Shown here in pieces: positions 16,896-26,180 of a DNA stretch of 64,000 nt. The notes under the pieces are model-generated. The model saw only the letters and a list, made by a program, of their open reading frames with translations, did no database searches and was not told the origin of the DNA. The DNA lies in contig NZ_LS483370.1 of NCBI RefSeq assembly GCF_900475285.1, positions 1,130,001-1,194,000 on the forward strand, given 5' to 3'. This DNA is from Pseudomonas taetrolens. Its GTDB lineage: Bacteria > Pseudomonadota > Gammaproteobacteria > Pseudomonadales > Pseudomonadaceae. The first letter of the stretch is position 1. Each line of letters begins with the position of its first letter. The position numbers and the translations under genes were made by a program.

Positions 16896-18218
16896 TTAGT
16901 CGGTTTCGATACGCGAGTGTTTGCGGGTGTCCTTCATGGTCACGTACACCAGCAGCGAGCAGGCGATGCAAGCGGTTACGTACCAGTAGTAGCCAGTTTC
17001 CAGACCTGCACTTTTGAACCACAGCGCGATGTATTCAGCGGTGCCGCCGAAGATTGATACGGTCAAGGCATACGGCAGGCCAACACCCAGCGCACGGATT
17101 TCGGTCGGGAACAGCTCGGCTTTTACGACAGCGTTGATCGAGGTATAGCCGCTGACGATGATCAGCGCGGCCATGATCAGGAAGAACGCGCCCCACCAGG
17201 TGGTGATGGTGTGCAAGGTAGTGAGGATCGGCACGGTGAACAGCGTACCCAATACACCAAATGCGATCAGGATCGGACGACGGCCGATTTTGTCCGACAA
17301 CGCGCCGACGATGGGTTGAATGCACATGAACAGGAACAACGTAGCGGCCGAGATCGTCGTGGAGTCCGAGATGCTCATCCCTACGGTATTCACCAGGTAC
17401 TTCTGCATGTACGTGGTGTAGGTGTAGAACGCCAGCGTACCGCCCATGGTCAGGCCCACAACGGTCATCAGCTCTTTAGGATGACGCAGCAGGGTGCGCA
17501 TGGCGCTTTCTTTGGCTTTGACCTTGGTCTTTTTGAACGACTCGGTTTCTTCCATGCCACGTCGCAGGTACAGCGCCACGACGGCACACAGCGCGCCGAT
17601 CACGAACGGAATACGCCAGCCCCAGCTGTACAGTTGCTCTTCAGTCAGGGTTTGTTGCAGCACGATCAGTACGCCCAGCGCGATGAGCTGGCCCGAGATC
17701 AGGGTGACGTACTGGAAGCTGGAGAAGAACCCGCGGCGTTCCTTGGTTGCCATCTCGCTGAGGTAGGTGGCCGAGGTGCCGTATTCGCCACCCACCGACA
17801 AGCCTTGCAGCAAGCGGGCGAAAACCAGCAGGACCGGAGCCCAGACGCCAATGGTTTCATAACCGGGCGACAGGGCGATCAGCAGCGAGCCGAAGCACAT
17901 CAACAACACCGATGCCATCAATGCGGCTTTACGGCCTTTGCGGTCGGCGTACAGGCCCATCAGCCAGCCACCGATCGGGCGCATCAGGAAGCCCACGGCG
18001 AAGATCGCGGCGGTATTGAGCAACTGGGCGGTGGTGTCGCCTTTAGGGAAAAACGCTTTGGCGAAATACAGCGAGAATGCAGCGTAAACGTACCAGTCGT
18101 ACCATTCGACCATGTTGCCGACGGAACCACTGAAAATCGATTTGATGCGGCTGGAGGTGGTCTTGACTTGAGGTGTCGCCGAGGCAGACCCGACAGGCAG
18201 GGTGCTTGAACTATCCAT
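16896..18218 (-). CDS. MFS metabolite:proton symporter, KgtP-like (2-oxoglutarate permease)
   Basis: 440 residues from the ATG at 18218 (AAGGAT upstream). 12-helix metabolite:H+ symporter: VGNMVEWYDWYVYAAFSLYFAKAFFP in helix 1 (spread over 30-57) and the motif YADRKGRKAAL between helices 2 and 3, with LQGLSVGGEYGTSATYLSE in helix 4, are typical of KgtP/ShiA/ProP relatives. KgtP proteins take up 2-oxoglutarate. The gene has its own sigma-54 promoter (18282-18299), and the sigma-54 activator gene starts right behind it, so regulated carboxylate uptake is a good inference. The exact substrate is not proved by the sequence. Confidence 0.85.
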   Translation of the reverse strand: MDSSSTLPVGSASATPQVKTTSSRIKSIFSGSVGNMVEWYDWYVYAAFSLYFAKAFFPKGDTTAQLLNTAAIFAVGFLMRPIGGWLMGLYADRKGRKAALMASVLLMCFGSLLIALSPGYETIGVWAPVLLVFARLLQGLSVGGEYGTSATYLSEMATKERRGFFSSFQYVTLISGQLIALGVLIVLQQTLTEEQLYSWGWRIPFVIGALCAVVALYLRRGMEETESFKKTKVKAKESAMRTLLRHPKELMTVVGLTMGGTLAFYTYTTYMQKYLVNTVGMSISDSTTISAATLFLFMCIQPIVGALSDKIGRRPILIAFGVLGTLFTVPILTTLHTITTWWGAFFLIMAALIIVSGYTSINAVVKAELFPTEIRALGVGLPYALTVSIFGGTAEYIALWFKSAGLETGYYWYVTACIACSLLVYVTMKDTRKHSRIETD

Positions 18219-18281
18219 TAAATGGATCCTTCTCTTATTTGTTTTTTTATCGCGTGTTGAAACGCGAGCTTGCAGGTCTAT

Positions 18282-18299
18282 TAGCAGGAGTTGTGCCAA
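18282..18299 (-). promoter_or_regulatory. Sigma-54 promoter of the KgtP-like gene
   Basis: On the minus strand TTGGCACAACTCCTGCTA, with GG (18297-18296) and GC (18285-18284) separated by exactly 10 nt, as sigma-54 needs. It lies 64 nt upstream of the start codon. Confidence 0.85.
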
Positions 18300-18341
18300 C
18301 GGATAATTTATTGATTTATAAGGCTTTTATAGGTGTTGGTG

Positions 18342-18388
18342 AGCGGGAATCCGCTGATTGGCAGGGTGGTGATAGGCGGAAATCCGCC
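18342..18388. promoter_or_regulatory. Two activator sites upstream of the sigma-54 promoter
   Basis: AGCGG-GAAT-CCGCT (18342-18355) and GGCGG-AAAT-CCGCC (18375-18388), the latter extending to a 20-bp palindrome. Centres are 33 bp apart, about three helical turns, and lie roughly 75 and 110 bp before the expected transcription start. The same motif pair precedes dctA. Confidence 0.8.
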
Positions 18389-18401
18389 TATTGGGGGCTT
18401 T

Positions 18402-19727
18402 CTACAGAAAGGCCTCACGTACGAGGCCATGTCTTTGCATTTTTTCGTTGAGGGTGCGCCTCGGCAGTTGCAGCTCCGTGAGCACTGCCTTGATATCGCC
18501 TTTGTGACGATTCAATGCGGCACGCAGGCATTGGGCTTCAAAGGCCTCCTGCTGGGCCGCCAGTGATTGGCCGCTGTCGATATCATCCACTTGCGGTTCG
18601 CCCATTCCCAGCACCTGACGCTCGGCAACGTTGGCCAGTTCCCGGACGTTACCCGGCCAGTCGTGGCTCAGCAGGCGTGACAGTTGCGCACCGGACAAAG
18701 GCGCTGCGGCACGGCCCAGTCGCTCGGCGGCGGTGCGGGAAAAGAACTCATATAAAACTGGAATGTCTTCGCGGCGTTCACGCAGTGCAGAGAGGCGCAA
18801 CTCGGCCACGGTCAAGCGATAGGCCAGGTCTTCGCGAAAGCGTCCGGCCCGGGCTTCTTCCAGCAAGTCGGGCTTGGTCGCGGCAATTACACGCAGGTTT
18901 ACCTTGATGCTCTGGTTGGAACCGAGCCGCTCCAGCTTTTGCTCCTGCAACACCCGCAACAATTTGGCTTGCTGGGCCAGTGGCATGCTTTCGATCTCAT
19001 CCAGAAACAACGTACCTCCGTCGGCATACTCCAGCTTGCCGATGCGTTTGCCCTGGGCGCCGGTGAAGGCACCGCTCTCGTGGCCAAACAGTTCGGCCTC
19101 GAACAGTTGTTCGGGGATGGCCGCGCAGTTCAGCGCCACGAAAGGTTTGTCGGCCCGTGGGCCAAAGTCATGCAGGCAGCGAGCGACCAGTTCTTTGCCG
19201 CTGCCGGTTTCGCCCCGGATCAGAACATTGACCGGGAGTGGCGCCAGATCCAGCACCTGTCGACGCAGGGTCTGCAAACTGCGGGATACGCCGAGCAGAC
19301 GTCCGTCGATCTGCTCACGCAGATCGGCCTGTTCATGCAGGCGGCGGTTTTCCAGCACCAACTGGCGCTTTTCCAGGGCCCGCCGCAGGCTGCTCAGCAG
19401 CGCTTCGGGGCTGAAGGGCTTCTCGAGAAAGTCATAGGCGCCATCGCGCATGGCCTCGACGGCCATTGGCACATCGCCGTGCCCGGTCAGCAAAATGACC
19501 GGCAGGTCCGGGTCCAGTTGCTGCAAGCGGTTGAGCAGGGCCATGCCGCCCATGCCCGGCATGCGTACGTCGCTGACGATCACCCCGGCAAAATGCGTGG
19601 GCAGCCGGCTCAGGCAGTCTTCGGCGCAACCGTGCAATTGCACGTCAAACCCGCTGAGGCTTAGCCATTGCTCCACCGCATTGCGGATGCTGGCCTCATC
19701 ATCGACCACGATCACCGAGTTGAGCAT
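18402..19727 (-). CDS. Sigma-54-dependent response regulator, DctD/MifR type
   Basis: 441 residues. Receiver domain 1-120 (DDE pocket near 10-12, phospho-Asp in VIVSDVRMPGMGG about 54, Lys in EKPF). AAA+ domain about 143-370 with Walker A GETGSGKE, the sigma-54 contact loop GAFTGA and Walker B-like LFLDEI. Fis-type helix-turn-helix at the C-terminus (GDIKAVLTELQLPRRTLNEKM). It starts 4 nt after the kinase gene ends, with AGGACC inside the kinase end as ribosome site. The relative MifR controls 2-oxoglutarate uptake in P. aeruginosa, and DctD controls C4-dicarboxylates. Context favours activation of the next-door KgtP-like gene. Confidence 0.9.
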   Translation of the reverse strand: MLNSVIVVDDEASIRNAVEQWLSLSGFDVQLHGCAEDCLSRLPTHFAGVIVSDVRMPGMGGMALLNRLQQLDPDLPVILLTGHGDVPMAVEAMRDGAYDFLEKPFSPEALLSSLRRALEKRQLVLENRRLHEQADLREQIDGRLLGVSRSLQTLRRQVLDLAPLPVNVLIRGETGSGKELVARCLHDFGPRADKPFVALNCAAIPEQLFEAELFGHESGAFTGAQGKRIGKLEYADGGTLFLDEIESMPLAQQAKLLRVLQEQKLERLGSNQSIKVNLRVIAATKPDLLEEARAGRFREDLAYRLTVAELRLSALRERREDIPVLYEFFSRTAAERLGRAAAPLSGAQLSRLLSHDWPGNVRELANVAERQVLGMGEPQVDDIDSGQSLAAQQEAFEAQCLRAALNRHKGDIKAVLTELQLPRRTLNEKMQRHGLVREAFL

Positions 19728-19731
19728 GTTT

Positions 19732-21486
19732 TCAAAGGTCCTCTGCGGTCGGCAGCGTCAAGGTGAATTGCGCCCCATCAGCATGGTTGCAGACGGTCAG
19801 GCGACCGCCGAGTTCGTGAACAATGGCGTAAGACACCGCCAGCCCAAGGCCCAGTCCGTCACCCACGGGCTTGGTGGTGAAGAACGGGTCAAACACTTTA
19901 CCCAAATACGCCTCGCTTATCCCGCCCCCACTGTCGCTGACGCTCAGGTTCCAGTGCTGTTGCCGGGCCTCGATATGGATCTCCAGACGTTTGCGGGGTT
20001 TGTCGTGCAGCGCATCAAGGGCATTGCGCAGCAGGTTGATCAGTACTTGCTCCAGGCGGATCGCATCGCCGCGGACCCATGCCGGACGTATCAGGTTCAC
20101 GTGCAGGTCGATATGTTCTTCCTTTAGTCGAGGCTCAAGCAGTTGCAAGGACTGGTCGACGACCAGCGCCAGATCAAGTCGTTCACGCAAGCCGCTGGGG
20201 CTTTGTCGTGCATAGGTCTTGAGGTGCCCGGTGAGGGCGGTCATGCGCGTGAGCATCTGCTCCAGCGGCGTGAGCGCTTTATACGCCTCTTCGATGCGAC
20301 CATGATCGAGTAACAGGCGCAGGGTGGCCAGTTGCATGCGCTGGGCGGTTAGCGGTTGATTGATCTCATGGGCCAGCGCGGCTGACATCTGCCCCAGCGC
20401 GGCCAGTTTGGCCGATTGCACCAACCCATCCTGGGCGGTGCGCAAATCCCGGGTGCGGGCTTCGACCAGTTGTTCCAGTTCTTCGCGATTGCGCTGGCGC
20501 ATCCGTGCCAGGCGCCAGCGTTGCAGCAAAAACAGCACCAGAAACACCAACGTCAGCCATAGGCCGATGGCCGCCAGCGCTGCATTGCGGCTGTCTTCGG
20601 CCGTCACCACGGGACGACGCAGCAGGTGCAGGGTCCAGCCTTCGGCCGTGAGCGGCAGCGAATTCCATACGTAATCTTCGGGACCTTGCGGACCACTGAC
20701 GCGCATCAGGTAACTGTTGTCGCCAAAGCTGCGCAGGGTGCGGGTAGCCATGGGGGTTAGCGGTTGCTTGTGGTATTGGCGCGTGCTGGAAATTTCGCTG
20801 CGATCGTCATCGCTCAGCTCACGCAGGTAGCGGTAGCGCCAGGCGGGGTCATTGGCAATAAATACGATGCCTCGTGCATCGCTGACCAAGAGCGTGTCGT
20901 TGCCCTGGCTCCATTCGCGTTCCAGTTGCGGGAATTCCAGTTTGACCACCATGGCCCCCAGGAACCGACCCTTGGCATCGAGCACCGCGCTGGACAAAAA
21001 GTAACCTGGTATGCCGCTGGTCACACCTACCGCGTAAAAGCGTCCGGTGCCCTGACTGCGGGTCTGGCTGAAATAGGGGCGAAAACCATAGTTATGCCCC
21101 ACATAACTGGTGGGTGTGTCCCAGTTGCTGGCTGCTACGGCCAGCCCGGTGCTGTCGAGCAGCTCCAGGGTCGAGGACTGTGCCGCCCCATTGATCCGCT
21201 TCAGCTTTTGGTTGAGCCCGGCCTGTATTTCAGGAGTGACGGGCTGGCTCAATGCATTGATCAGCTCTGCGTCCAGCGCCAGGACGGCAGGCAGCGCACG
21301 GTAGCGCTCAATCAAGGTGTGCAGCGAATTGGCGTACAGACTCAGTTGCTCGGGGCCACGGCGGGCGCTTTCTTCCAGCGTGTGCTGTTCGGCCTGACGC
21401 ATTGCCCAGCTTCCCGCAACCGCCGCCCCGGCCAGGATAAACAGGCTGTAGAGCGCAACACGCAGATAGCGAGACGTCACGGGCAT
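19732..21486 (-). CDS. DctB/MifS-type sensor histidine kinase
   Basis: 584 residues from the ATG at 21486 (the frame is open further to 21531). Two membrane helices (about 7-27 and 290-312) enclose a periplasmic PDC-type sensor of about 260 residues, as in DctB. A coiled linker is followed by the H-box ALAHEINQPL (about 375) and a HATPase domain (NLLRNALDAL, DSGGGISE, FFTTKPVGDGLGLGL). It partners the response regulator immediately downstream. By family, the sensed ligand should be a C4-dicarboxylate or 2-oxoglutarate. Confidence 0.88.
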   Translation of the reverse strand: MPVTSRYLRVALYSLFILAGAAVAGSWAMRQAEQHTLEESARRGPEQLSLYANSLHTLIERYRALPAVLALDAELINALSQPVTPEIQAGLNQKLKRINGAAQSSTLELLDSTGLAVAASNWDTPTSYVGHNYGFRPYFSQTRSQGTGRFYAVGVTSGIPGYFLSSAVLDAKGRFLGAMVVKLEFPQLEREWSQGNDTLLVSDARGIVFIANDPAWRYRYLRELSDDDRSEISSTRQYHKQPLTPMATRTLRSFGDNSYLMRVSGPQGPEDYVWNSLPLTAEGWTLHLLRRPVVTAEDSRNAALAAIGLWLTLVFLVLFLLQRWRLARMRQRNREELEQLVEARTRDLRTAQDGLVQSAKLAALGQMSAALAHEINQPLTAQRMQLATLRLLLDHGRIEEAYKALTPLEQMLTRMTALTGHLKTYARQSPSGLRERLDLALVVDQSLQLLEPRLKEEHIDLHVNLIRPAWVRGDAIRLEQVLINLLRNALDALHDKPRKRLEIHIEARQQHWNLSVSDSGGGISEAYLGKVFDPFFTTKPVGDGLGLGLAVSYAIVHELGGRLTVCNHADGAQFTLTLPTAEDL

Positions 21487-21559
21487 AGGGGGCAACCGCT
21501 CGATTAGGGGGCGCAAACGATAGCACGGCACCGCAGGCGCATCTGCTCAGGAAGTGACC

Positions 21560-22300
21560 TCAGTCTGCCGCAGATGCAGCCCTGATTGCGACCAGACTCA
21601 GCAACTGCTCTTCGAACAGGCAGAACTGTGCGTCCAGCTCTCGGCCGTGATGCCATTCAGGAGACAGATCGGTCAGCAATCGCAGGCGAACGTGGCCTTG
21701 GGGAGTCCAGCTCAGGACTTCGGCATGCTCGAAGTAGAAGCGCTTTTTCACCAGCGGGAACAAGGCTTTGAACAGGCTTTCCTTGACCGAAAAGGTCAAG
21801 GTCACCAACAGCGCGATATCGGCAGCAGGTCCGGCGGTCATACGTTGGAGCTCGGGGCCGGTGAGGATTTCGCTGGCCAGGCGTTGGGCGCGTTCGGTGC
21901 TGAGCAGGTTCTCGAGGTCGATGCCCAGTCCTTGCCATTGATCCTTGTGAGCCACCAGGGCGGCTGCACGACCGTTGCTATGGGTGATGCTCCCGCAGAT
22001 ATGCGCAGGCCACACAGGAGAGCGGTCATCACCGATGCCGGGGGTGGCGCGGGTGCCGTCCAGTTGCAGCAAGGCGGCCCGGGCACAGAGGCGGCCGGCG
22101 AGAAATTCCGCCTGGCGTTTGGCTACGGAGCGTTGAATACTCGCAGGCTTGTCAATGGCACTGCGGGCAAAGTCATCTGCAGCGAGGTGGTCTGGGTTGA
22201 AGCAGGTACTGAGCCACATGCTGCCGGGCAACGCATGGGGCAGCGGCCAGTCGGCGCAAAGTGGCGTGCAGCAGGCAGGCAAGGCGGGGAGAGAATTCAT
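21560..22300 (-). CDS. pcpS: 4'-phosphopantetheinyl transferase, EntD/PcpS family
   Basis: Transfers phosphopantetheine from CoA to carrier domains (acyl carrier protein, peptidyl carrier proteins). About 246 residues from ATG 22300; ATGs at 22309 and 22348 are also in frame and no ribosome site decides. Magnesium-binding and catalytic motifs GIDLEN (about 125) and FSVKESLFKALFPL (about 170) are present, as is the WPAHICGSITHSNGRAAALV motif. PcpS is the single multi-purpose transferase in P. aeruginosa. It stands alone, divergent from phoP. Confidence 0.87.
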   Translation of the reverse strand: MNSLPALPACCTPLCADWPLPHALPGSMWLSTCFNPDHLAADDFARSAIDKPASIQRSVAKRQAEFLAGRLCARAALLQLDGTRATPGIGDDRSPVWPAHICGSITHSNGRAAALVAHKDQWQGLGIDLENLLSTERAQRLASEILTGPELQRMTAGPAADIALLVTLTFSVKESLFKALFPLVKKRFYFEHAEVLSWTPQGHVRLRLLTDLSPEWHHGRELDAQFCLFEEQLLSLVAIRAASAAD

Positions 22301-22372
22301 GCCGGGCATTTTGCCGGTTCTGAACCACGCTGGGTAGTAGCCTGTCATGATTGGCCGGGGTGTTAAAAAGGC

Positions 22373-22389
22373 GTTCAGAGAGTGTTCAG
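22373..22389 (+). promoter_or_regulatory. Probable PhoP box upstream of phoP
   Basis: Direct repeat GTTCAG-AGAGT-GTTCAG with 11-bp period, the geometry of PhoP boxes (two hexamers, 5-bp spacer). It lies about 93 bp before the phoP start and would fit autoregulation at low magnesium. Confidence 0.6.
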
Positions 22390-22481
22390 GGCCAACCGGC
22401 TAAGCTGGCTAAGCTGTATAAGTGCAGGCTCGACAGGGGGCATACGCCCTTCAGGGCGCGGATTTGGCAGGGGAGAGTGTG

Positions 22482-23159
22482 ATGAAACTGCTGGTGGTTG
22501 AAGATGAAGCCTTATTGCGCCATCACCTGCAAACCCGTCTGCGGGAAAGCGGTCATGTGGTCGAGGCCGTGGCCAATGCGCAAGAGGCGCTGTACCAGAC
22601 CGAACAATTCAATCATGACCTGGCCATGATCGACCTCGGCTTGCCGGGTATGGGCGGGCTGGAGCTGATTCGTCAACTGCGCGCACGGGGCAAGACCTTC
22701 CCGATCCTGATCCTCACCGCACGCGGTAACTGGCAGGACAAAGTCGAAGGGCTGGCGGCGGGGGGCGACGATTATGTGGTCAAGCCGTTCCAGTTCGAAG
22801 AGCTGGAGGCCCGCCTGAATGCGCTGCTGCGTCGCTCCAGTGGCTTCACCCAATCGACCATCGTGGCCGGCGAGCTGGTACTGGACATCAATCGCAAGCA
22901 GGCAGTACTCGATGGTGAGCCGCTGGCGCTGACGGCTTATGAGTACCGGATACTGGAATACCTGATGCGCCATCATCAGCAAGTGGTTGCCAAGGACCGC
23001 CTGATGGAACAGCTGTACCCGGATGACGAGGAGCGTGATCCGAATGTGATCGAGGTGCTGGTAGGGCGCCTGCGACGCAAGCTTGAGGGGGCAAACGGCT
23101 TTAAGCCAATCGATACGGTACGCGGTCTGGGGTATCTGTTTACTGAGCGCTGCCAATGA
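22482..23159 (+). CDS. phoP: PhoP response regulator
   Basis: OmpR-type response regulator of 225 residues that responds to low magnesium and cationic peptides through PhoQ. Receiver domain 1-115 (KLLVVEDEALL, phospho-Asp in LAMIDLGLPGMGG about 51, KPF about 101) and winged helix about 125-222 (LTAYEYRILEYL, NVIEVLVGRLRRKL). ATG 22482 follows GGGAGAG. The stop overlaps the phoQ start as ATGA. Unlike in P. aeruginosa, no oprH gene stands in front; a probable PhoP box does. Confidence 0.95.
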   Translation: MKLLVVEDEALLRHHLQTRLRESGHVVEAVANAQEALYQTEQFNHDLAMIDLGLPGMGGLELIRQLRARGKTFPILILTARGNWQDKVEGLAAGGDDYVVKPFQFEELEARLNALLRRSSGFTQSTIVAGELVLDINRKQAVLDGEPLALTAYEYRILEYLMRHHQQVVAKDRLMEQLYPDDEERDPNVIEVLVGRLRRKLEGANGFKPIDTVRGLGYLFTERCQ

Positions 23160-24502
23160 TCCGTTCGCTTCGCGTTCGGTTGATGCTGGCGGCTACGCTA
23201 TTGGCCGTGCTGTTTATGCTGGCGCTGTTACCCGCCATGCAGGGGGCCTTTAGCCTGGCCCTCAAGGATGCCATTGAGCAACGCTTGGCATCTGATGTGA
23301 CCACCCTGATTTCGGCGGCCAAGGTCGAAAGAGGTCATCTCAAAATGCCGGTCCTGTTGCCGGATGAACAGTTCGACCTGCCTGACAGTCGTTTGTTGGG
23401 CTACATCTATGACCGCGAGGGCCATTTGGTCTGGCGCTCGCGGGCCACGCAAGACAAACCCATCAGCTATAAACCGCGCTACGACGGACGTGGCAACGAG
23501 TTTGCGAGCATTCGCGAAAGTGACGGCGAAGAGTTTTTTGTCTACGACGTGGAGGTCAAACTGCTGGGTGGCAAAAGTGCGGCTTTCAGTTTTGTCGCGT
23601 TGCAACCCATGCACGAATACAACATGACCCTCGCCGGGCTTCGCGAGAATCTTTACCTGGGATTTGGCGCCGCCCTGTTCGTATTGCTGGCGCTGCTGTG
23701 GATCGGCCTGACCTGGGGCCTGCGTGCGCTGCGCCGTTTGAGTCAGGAACTGGACCAGATTGAAACCGGTGCGCGCCAGAGCCTCAGTGAACAACATCCC
23801 CGCGAATTACTGCGCCTGACCGGCTCGCTGAACCGTTTGCTGCAAAGCGAGCGTGAGCAGCGTGCGCGCTATCGTGATTCACTCGACGACCTTGCCCACA
23901 GCCTGAAAACACCGCTGGCAGTGTTGCAGGGGGTCAGCGAAAGCATGGCTCAGCGTCCGGCTGAGCGTGAGCAGGCCTGGGTGTTGCAAACCCAGATCGA
24001 ACGCATGAACCAGCAAATCAGCTATCAGTTGCAACGCGCCAGCCTGCGTAAAAGCGGCTTGGTGCGTCATCAGGTGGAGTTGCTGCCTGTTGTGGAAAGC
24101 CTGTGCAACACACTGGACAAGGTCTATCGCGACAAGCGGGTCAAAGTCAGCTACGACATCCCTCCACAGAGCTATGTCCCTATCGAGCAAAACGCCTTGC
24201 TCGAACTGCTCGGCAACCTGCTCGAAAACGCTTACCGCCTGTGTCTGGGGGAGGTGCGGATCAGCCTGCAATACCGGCCCCAAGGGATTGACGTCTGCGT
24301 CGAAGACGACGGCCCGGGCGTTCCTGCGGACCAGCGGGCGCGGATACTGCGCCGCGGTGAGCGTCTGGACCGTCAACACCCGGGGCAGGGCATTGGCCTG
24401 GCTGTGGTCAATGACATTATCGAAAGCTATGACGCGCAACTGACCCTGGATGATTCCCCTTTGGGGGGGGCGGTCTTTCGGATTCACTTTCTGGTGGACT
24501 GA
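23156..24502 (+). CDS. phoQ: PhoQ sensor histidine kinase
   Basis: 448 residues. Helix 1 at about 8-30 and helix 2 at about 165-187 enclose a periplasmic sensor with an acidic patch (ESDGEEFFVYDVE, about 122-134) as in PhoQ, where it binds divalent cations at the membrane. HAMP linker, H-box with HSLKTPL (about 246-252), and HATPase motifs NLLENAYR, EDDGPGVP and QGIGLAVV. Forms a phoPQ operon with a 4-nt overlap. dctA follows about 295 nt later under its own promoter. Confidence 0.94.
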   Translation: MIRSLRVRLMLAATLLAVLFMLALLPAMQGAFSLALKDAIEQRLASDVTTLISAAKVERGHLKMPVLLPDEQFDLPDSRLLGYIYDREGHLVWRSRATQDKPISYKPRYDGRGNEFASIRESDGEEFFVYDVEVKLLGGKSAAFSFVALQPMHEYNMTLAGLRENLYLGFGAALFVLLALLWIGLTWGLRALRRLSQELDQIETGARQSLSEQHPRELLRLTGSLNRLLQSEREQRARYRDSLDDLAHSLKTPLAVLQGVSESMAQRPAEREQAWVLQTQIERMNQQISYQLQRASLRKSGLVRHQVELLPVVESLCNTLDKVYRDKRVKVSYDIPPQSYVPIEQNALLELLGNLLENAYRLCLGEVRISLQYRPQGIDVCVEDDGPGVPADQRARILRRGERLDRQHPGQGIGLAVVNDIIESYDAQLTLDDSPLGGAVFRIHFLVD

Positions 24503-24515
24503 TGCGCCTCGAGGA

Positions 24516-24570
24516 GGCGGATATCCGCCATATCATTCGCCTCATCCCGCTGAATGGGCGGGAATCCGCC
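24516..24570. promoter_or_regulatory. Two activator sites upstream of dctA
   Basis: GGCGG-ATAT-CCGCC (24516-24529) and GGCGG-GAAT-CCGCC (24557-24570). Centres are 41 bp apart, about four helical turns, and lie roughly 112 and 153 bp before the expected dctA transcription start. Same motif as at 18342-18388. Confidence 0.8.
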
Positions 24571-24649
24571 AACATGTCTCTTACAAAAAGCATCTGTAAT
24601 TTCTTACAAGGTTAGGCGCTACAGGCCATTGAGCAGCATTTGCCCAATG

Positions 24650-24665
24650 TGGCCCGTGCCTTGCA
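24650..24665 (+). promoter_or_regulatory. Sigma-54 promoter of dctA
   Basis: TGGCCCGTGCCTTGCA, with GG (24651-24652) and GC (24663-24664) 10 nt apart. dctA genes are sigma-54 dependent in other bacteria, which supports this call. Confidence 0.85.
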
Positions 24666-24797
24666 ATAAGTGCGAGAGGTCTGCCACCAGAGCAGCCCGA
24701 CACAACAAATCCCTCCAAGTACAGGAGGGTTCGCGCTTTAGGTGTCACCGGTCTCAGATGGAATGACGACGCAGTGACGCACTTGAGGAAATTGACA

Positions 24798-26132
24798 ATG
24801 ACGACTCGTCAGCCACTGTACAAATCCCTGTACGTACAGGTGATCGTAGCGATCGCTTTCGGTATTTTGCTCGGCCATTACTACCCGGAAACCGGGGTTG
24901 CCCTTAAACCGTTGGGCGATGGCTTCATCAAACTGATCAAAATGGTCATCGCGCCCATCATTTTCTGTACGGTGGTAAGCGGCATTGCCGGTATGCAGAG
25001 CATGAAATCGGTTGGCAAGACCGGCGGTTATGCCTTGCTCTACTTTGAAGTCGTATCGACGATCGCGCTGCTGATCGGTCTGATCGTTGTCAACGTGGTT
25101 CAGCCGGGTGCCGGCATGCACATTGACGTAACCACGCTGGACGCTTCCAAAGTCGCGGCCTACGTCACTGCCGGTGCCGATCAGAGCATCGTTGGCTTTA
25201 TCCTCAATGTGATCCCGTCGACCATTGTGGGGGCGTTCGCCAATGGCGACATCCTGCAGGTGCTGATGTTCTCGGTCATGTTCGGCTTCGCCCTGCATCG
25301 CCTGGGTGCATACGGCAAGCCGGTTCTGGACTTCATCGATCGTTTTGCCCACGTGATGTTCAACATCATCAATATGATCATGAAGCTGGCGCCATTGGGT
25401 GCCCTGGGCGCCATGGCGTTCACCATCGGTGCTTACGGCGTGGGTTCGCTCGTGCAGTTGGGCCAGTTGATGATCTGCTTCTACATCACGTGCGTGCTGT
25501 TCGTGCTGGTGGTGCTGGGCGGTATTGCCCGGGCCCATGGTTTCAGCGTGATCAAGCTGATCCGCTACATCCGTGAAGAGCTGCTGATCGTACTGGGCAC
25601 ATCCTCCTCGGAATCAGCGCTGCCACGCATGCTGGTGAAAATGGAGCGTCTGGGCGCGAAAAAGTCGGTGGTGGGTCTGGTGATTCCGACCGGCTACTCG
25701 TTCAACCTCGACGGCACCTCGATTTACCTGACCATGGCGGCCGTGTTCATCGCACAAGCGACGGATACCCACATGGACATCACGCACCAGATCACGCTGT
25801 TGCTGGTGTTGCTGCTGTCTTCCAAAGGTGCTGCAGGCGTGACCGGCAGTGGCTTTATCGTGCTGGCGGCGACCCTTTCGGCCGTGGGCCACTTGCCGGT
25901 TGCCGGTCTGGCGCTGATCCTGGGTATCGATCGCTTCATGTCTGAAGCCCGTGCCCTGACCAACCTGGTAGGTAACGCGGTTGCCACGCTGGTGGTTGCC
26001 AAGTGGGTTAAAGAACTGGACGAAGACCAGCTGCAAGTGGAACTGAACTCCGGTGGTCGCCCACTGGAAAATACAGGCCCCCAAGACGATCTGGGTGTAG
26101 CCGAAGGCCCGGCTCCTTCGTTGCTGAAGTAA
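24798..26132 (+). CDS. dctA: C4-dicarboxylate transporter DctA
   Basis: 444 residues, inner-membrane sodium or proton symporter for succinate, fumarate and malate (DAACS family). The family signature is clear: [19 protein letters not shown] near 40-58, the serine-rich [12 protein letters not shown] (about 270), [12 protein letters not shown] (about 300), and the helix-8 region [16 protein letters not shown] (about 345). ATG 24798 follows GAGG; an in-frame upstream ATG is less likely. Controlled by a sigma-54 promoter with two upstream activator sites. Position after phoPQ is the same as I recall for P. aeruginosa. Confidence 0.96.
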   Translation: MTTRQPLYKSLYVQVIVAIAFGILLGHYYPETGVALKPLGDGFIKLIKMVIAPIIFCTVVSGIAGMQSMKSVGKTGGYALLYFEVVSTIALLIGLIVVNVVQPGAGMHIDVTTLDASKVAAYVTAGADQSIVGFILNVIPSTIVGAFANGDILQVLMFSVMFGFALHRLGAYGKPVLDFIDRFAHVMFNIINMIMKLAPLGALGAMAFTIGAYGVGSLVQLGQLMICFYITCVLFVLVVLGGIARAHGFSVIKLIRYIREELLIVLGTSSSESALPRMLVKMERLGAKKSVVGLVIPTGYSFNLDGTSIYLTMAAVFIAQATDTHMDITHQITLLLVLLLSSKGAAGVTGSGFIVLAATLSAVGHLPVAGLALILGIDRFMSEARALTNLVGNAVATLVVAKWVKELDEDQLQVELNSGGRPLENTGPQDDLGVAEGPAPSLLK

Positions 26133-26144
26133 GTTCAGGCACAC

Positions 26145-26173
26145 AAAAAACCCATCTTCGGATGGGTTTTTTT
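26145..26173 (+). terminator. Intrinsic terminator after dctA
   Basis: CCCATC-TTCG-GATGGG with A-tract before and seven T after; 13 nt past the dctA stop codon, and also 8 nt past the converging sprT stop. Confidence 0.93.
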
Positions 26174-26180
26174 ATGCGTG

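Noticed and set aside
17211..18209. 332-codon open frame opposite the KgtP-like gene
   Set aside because: Antisense to a clear transporter gene; low-complexity Gln/His/Arg composition with no domain.
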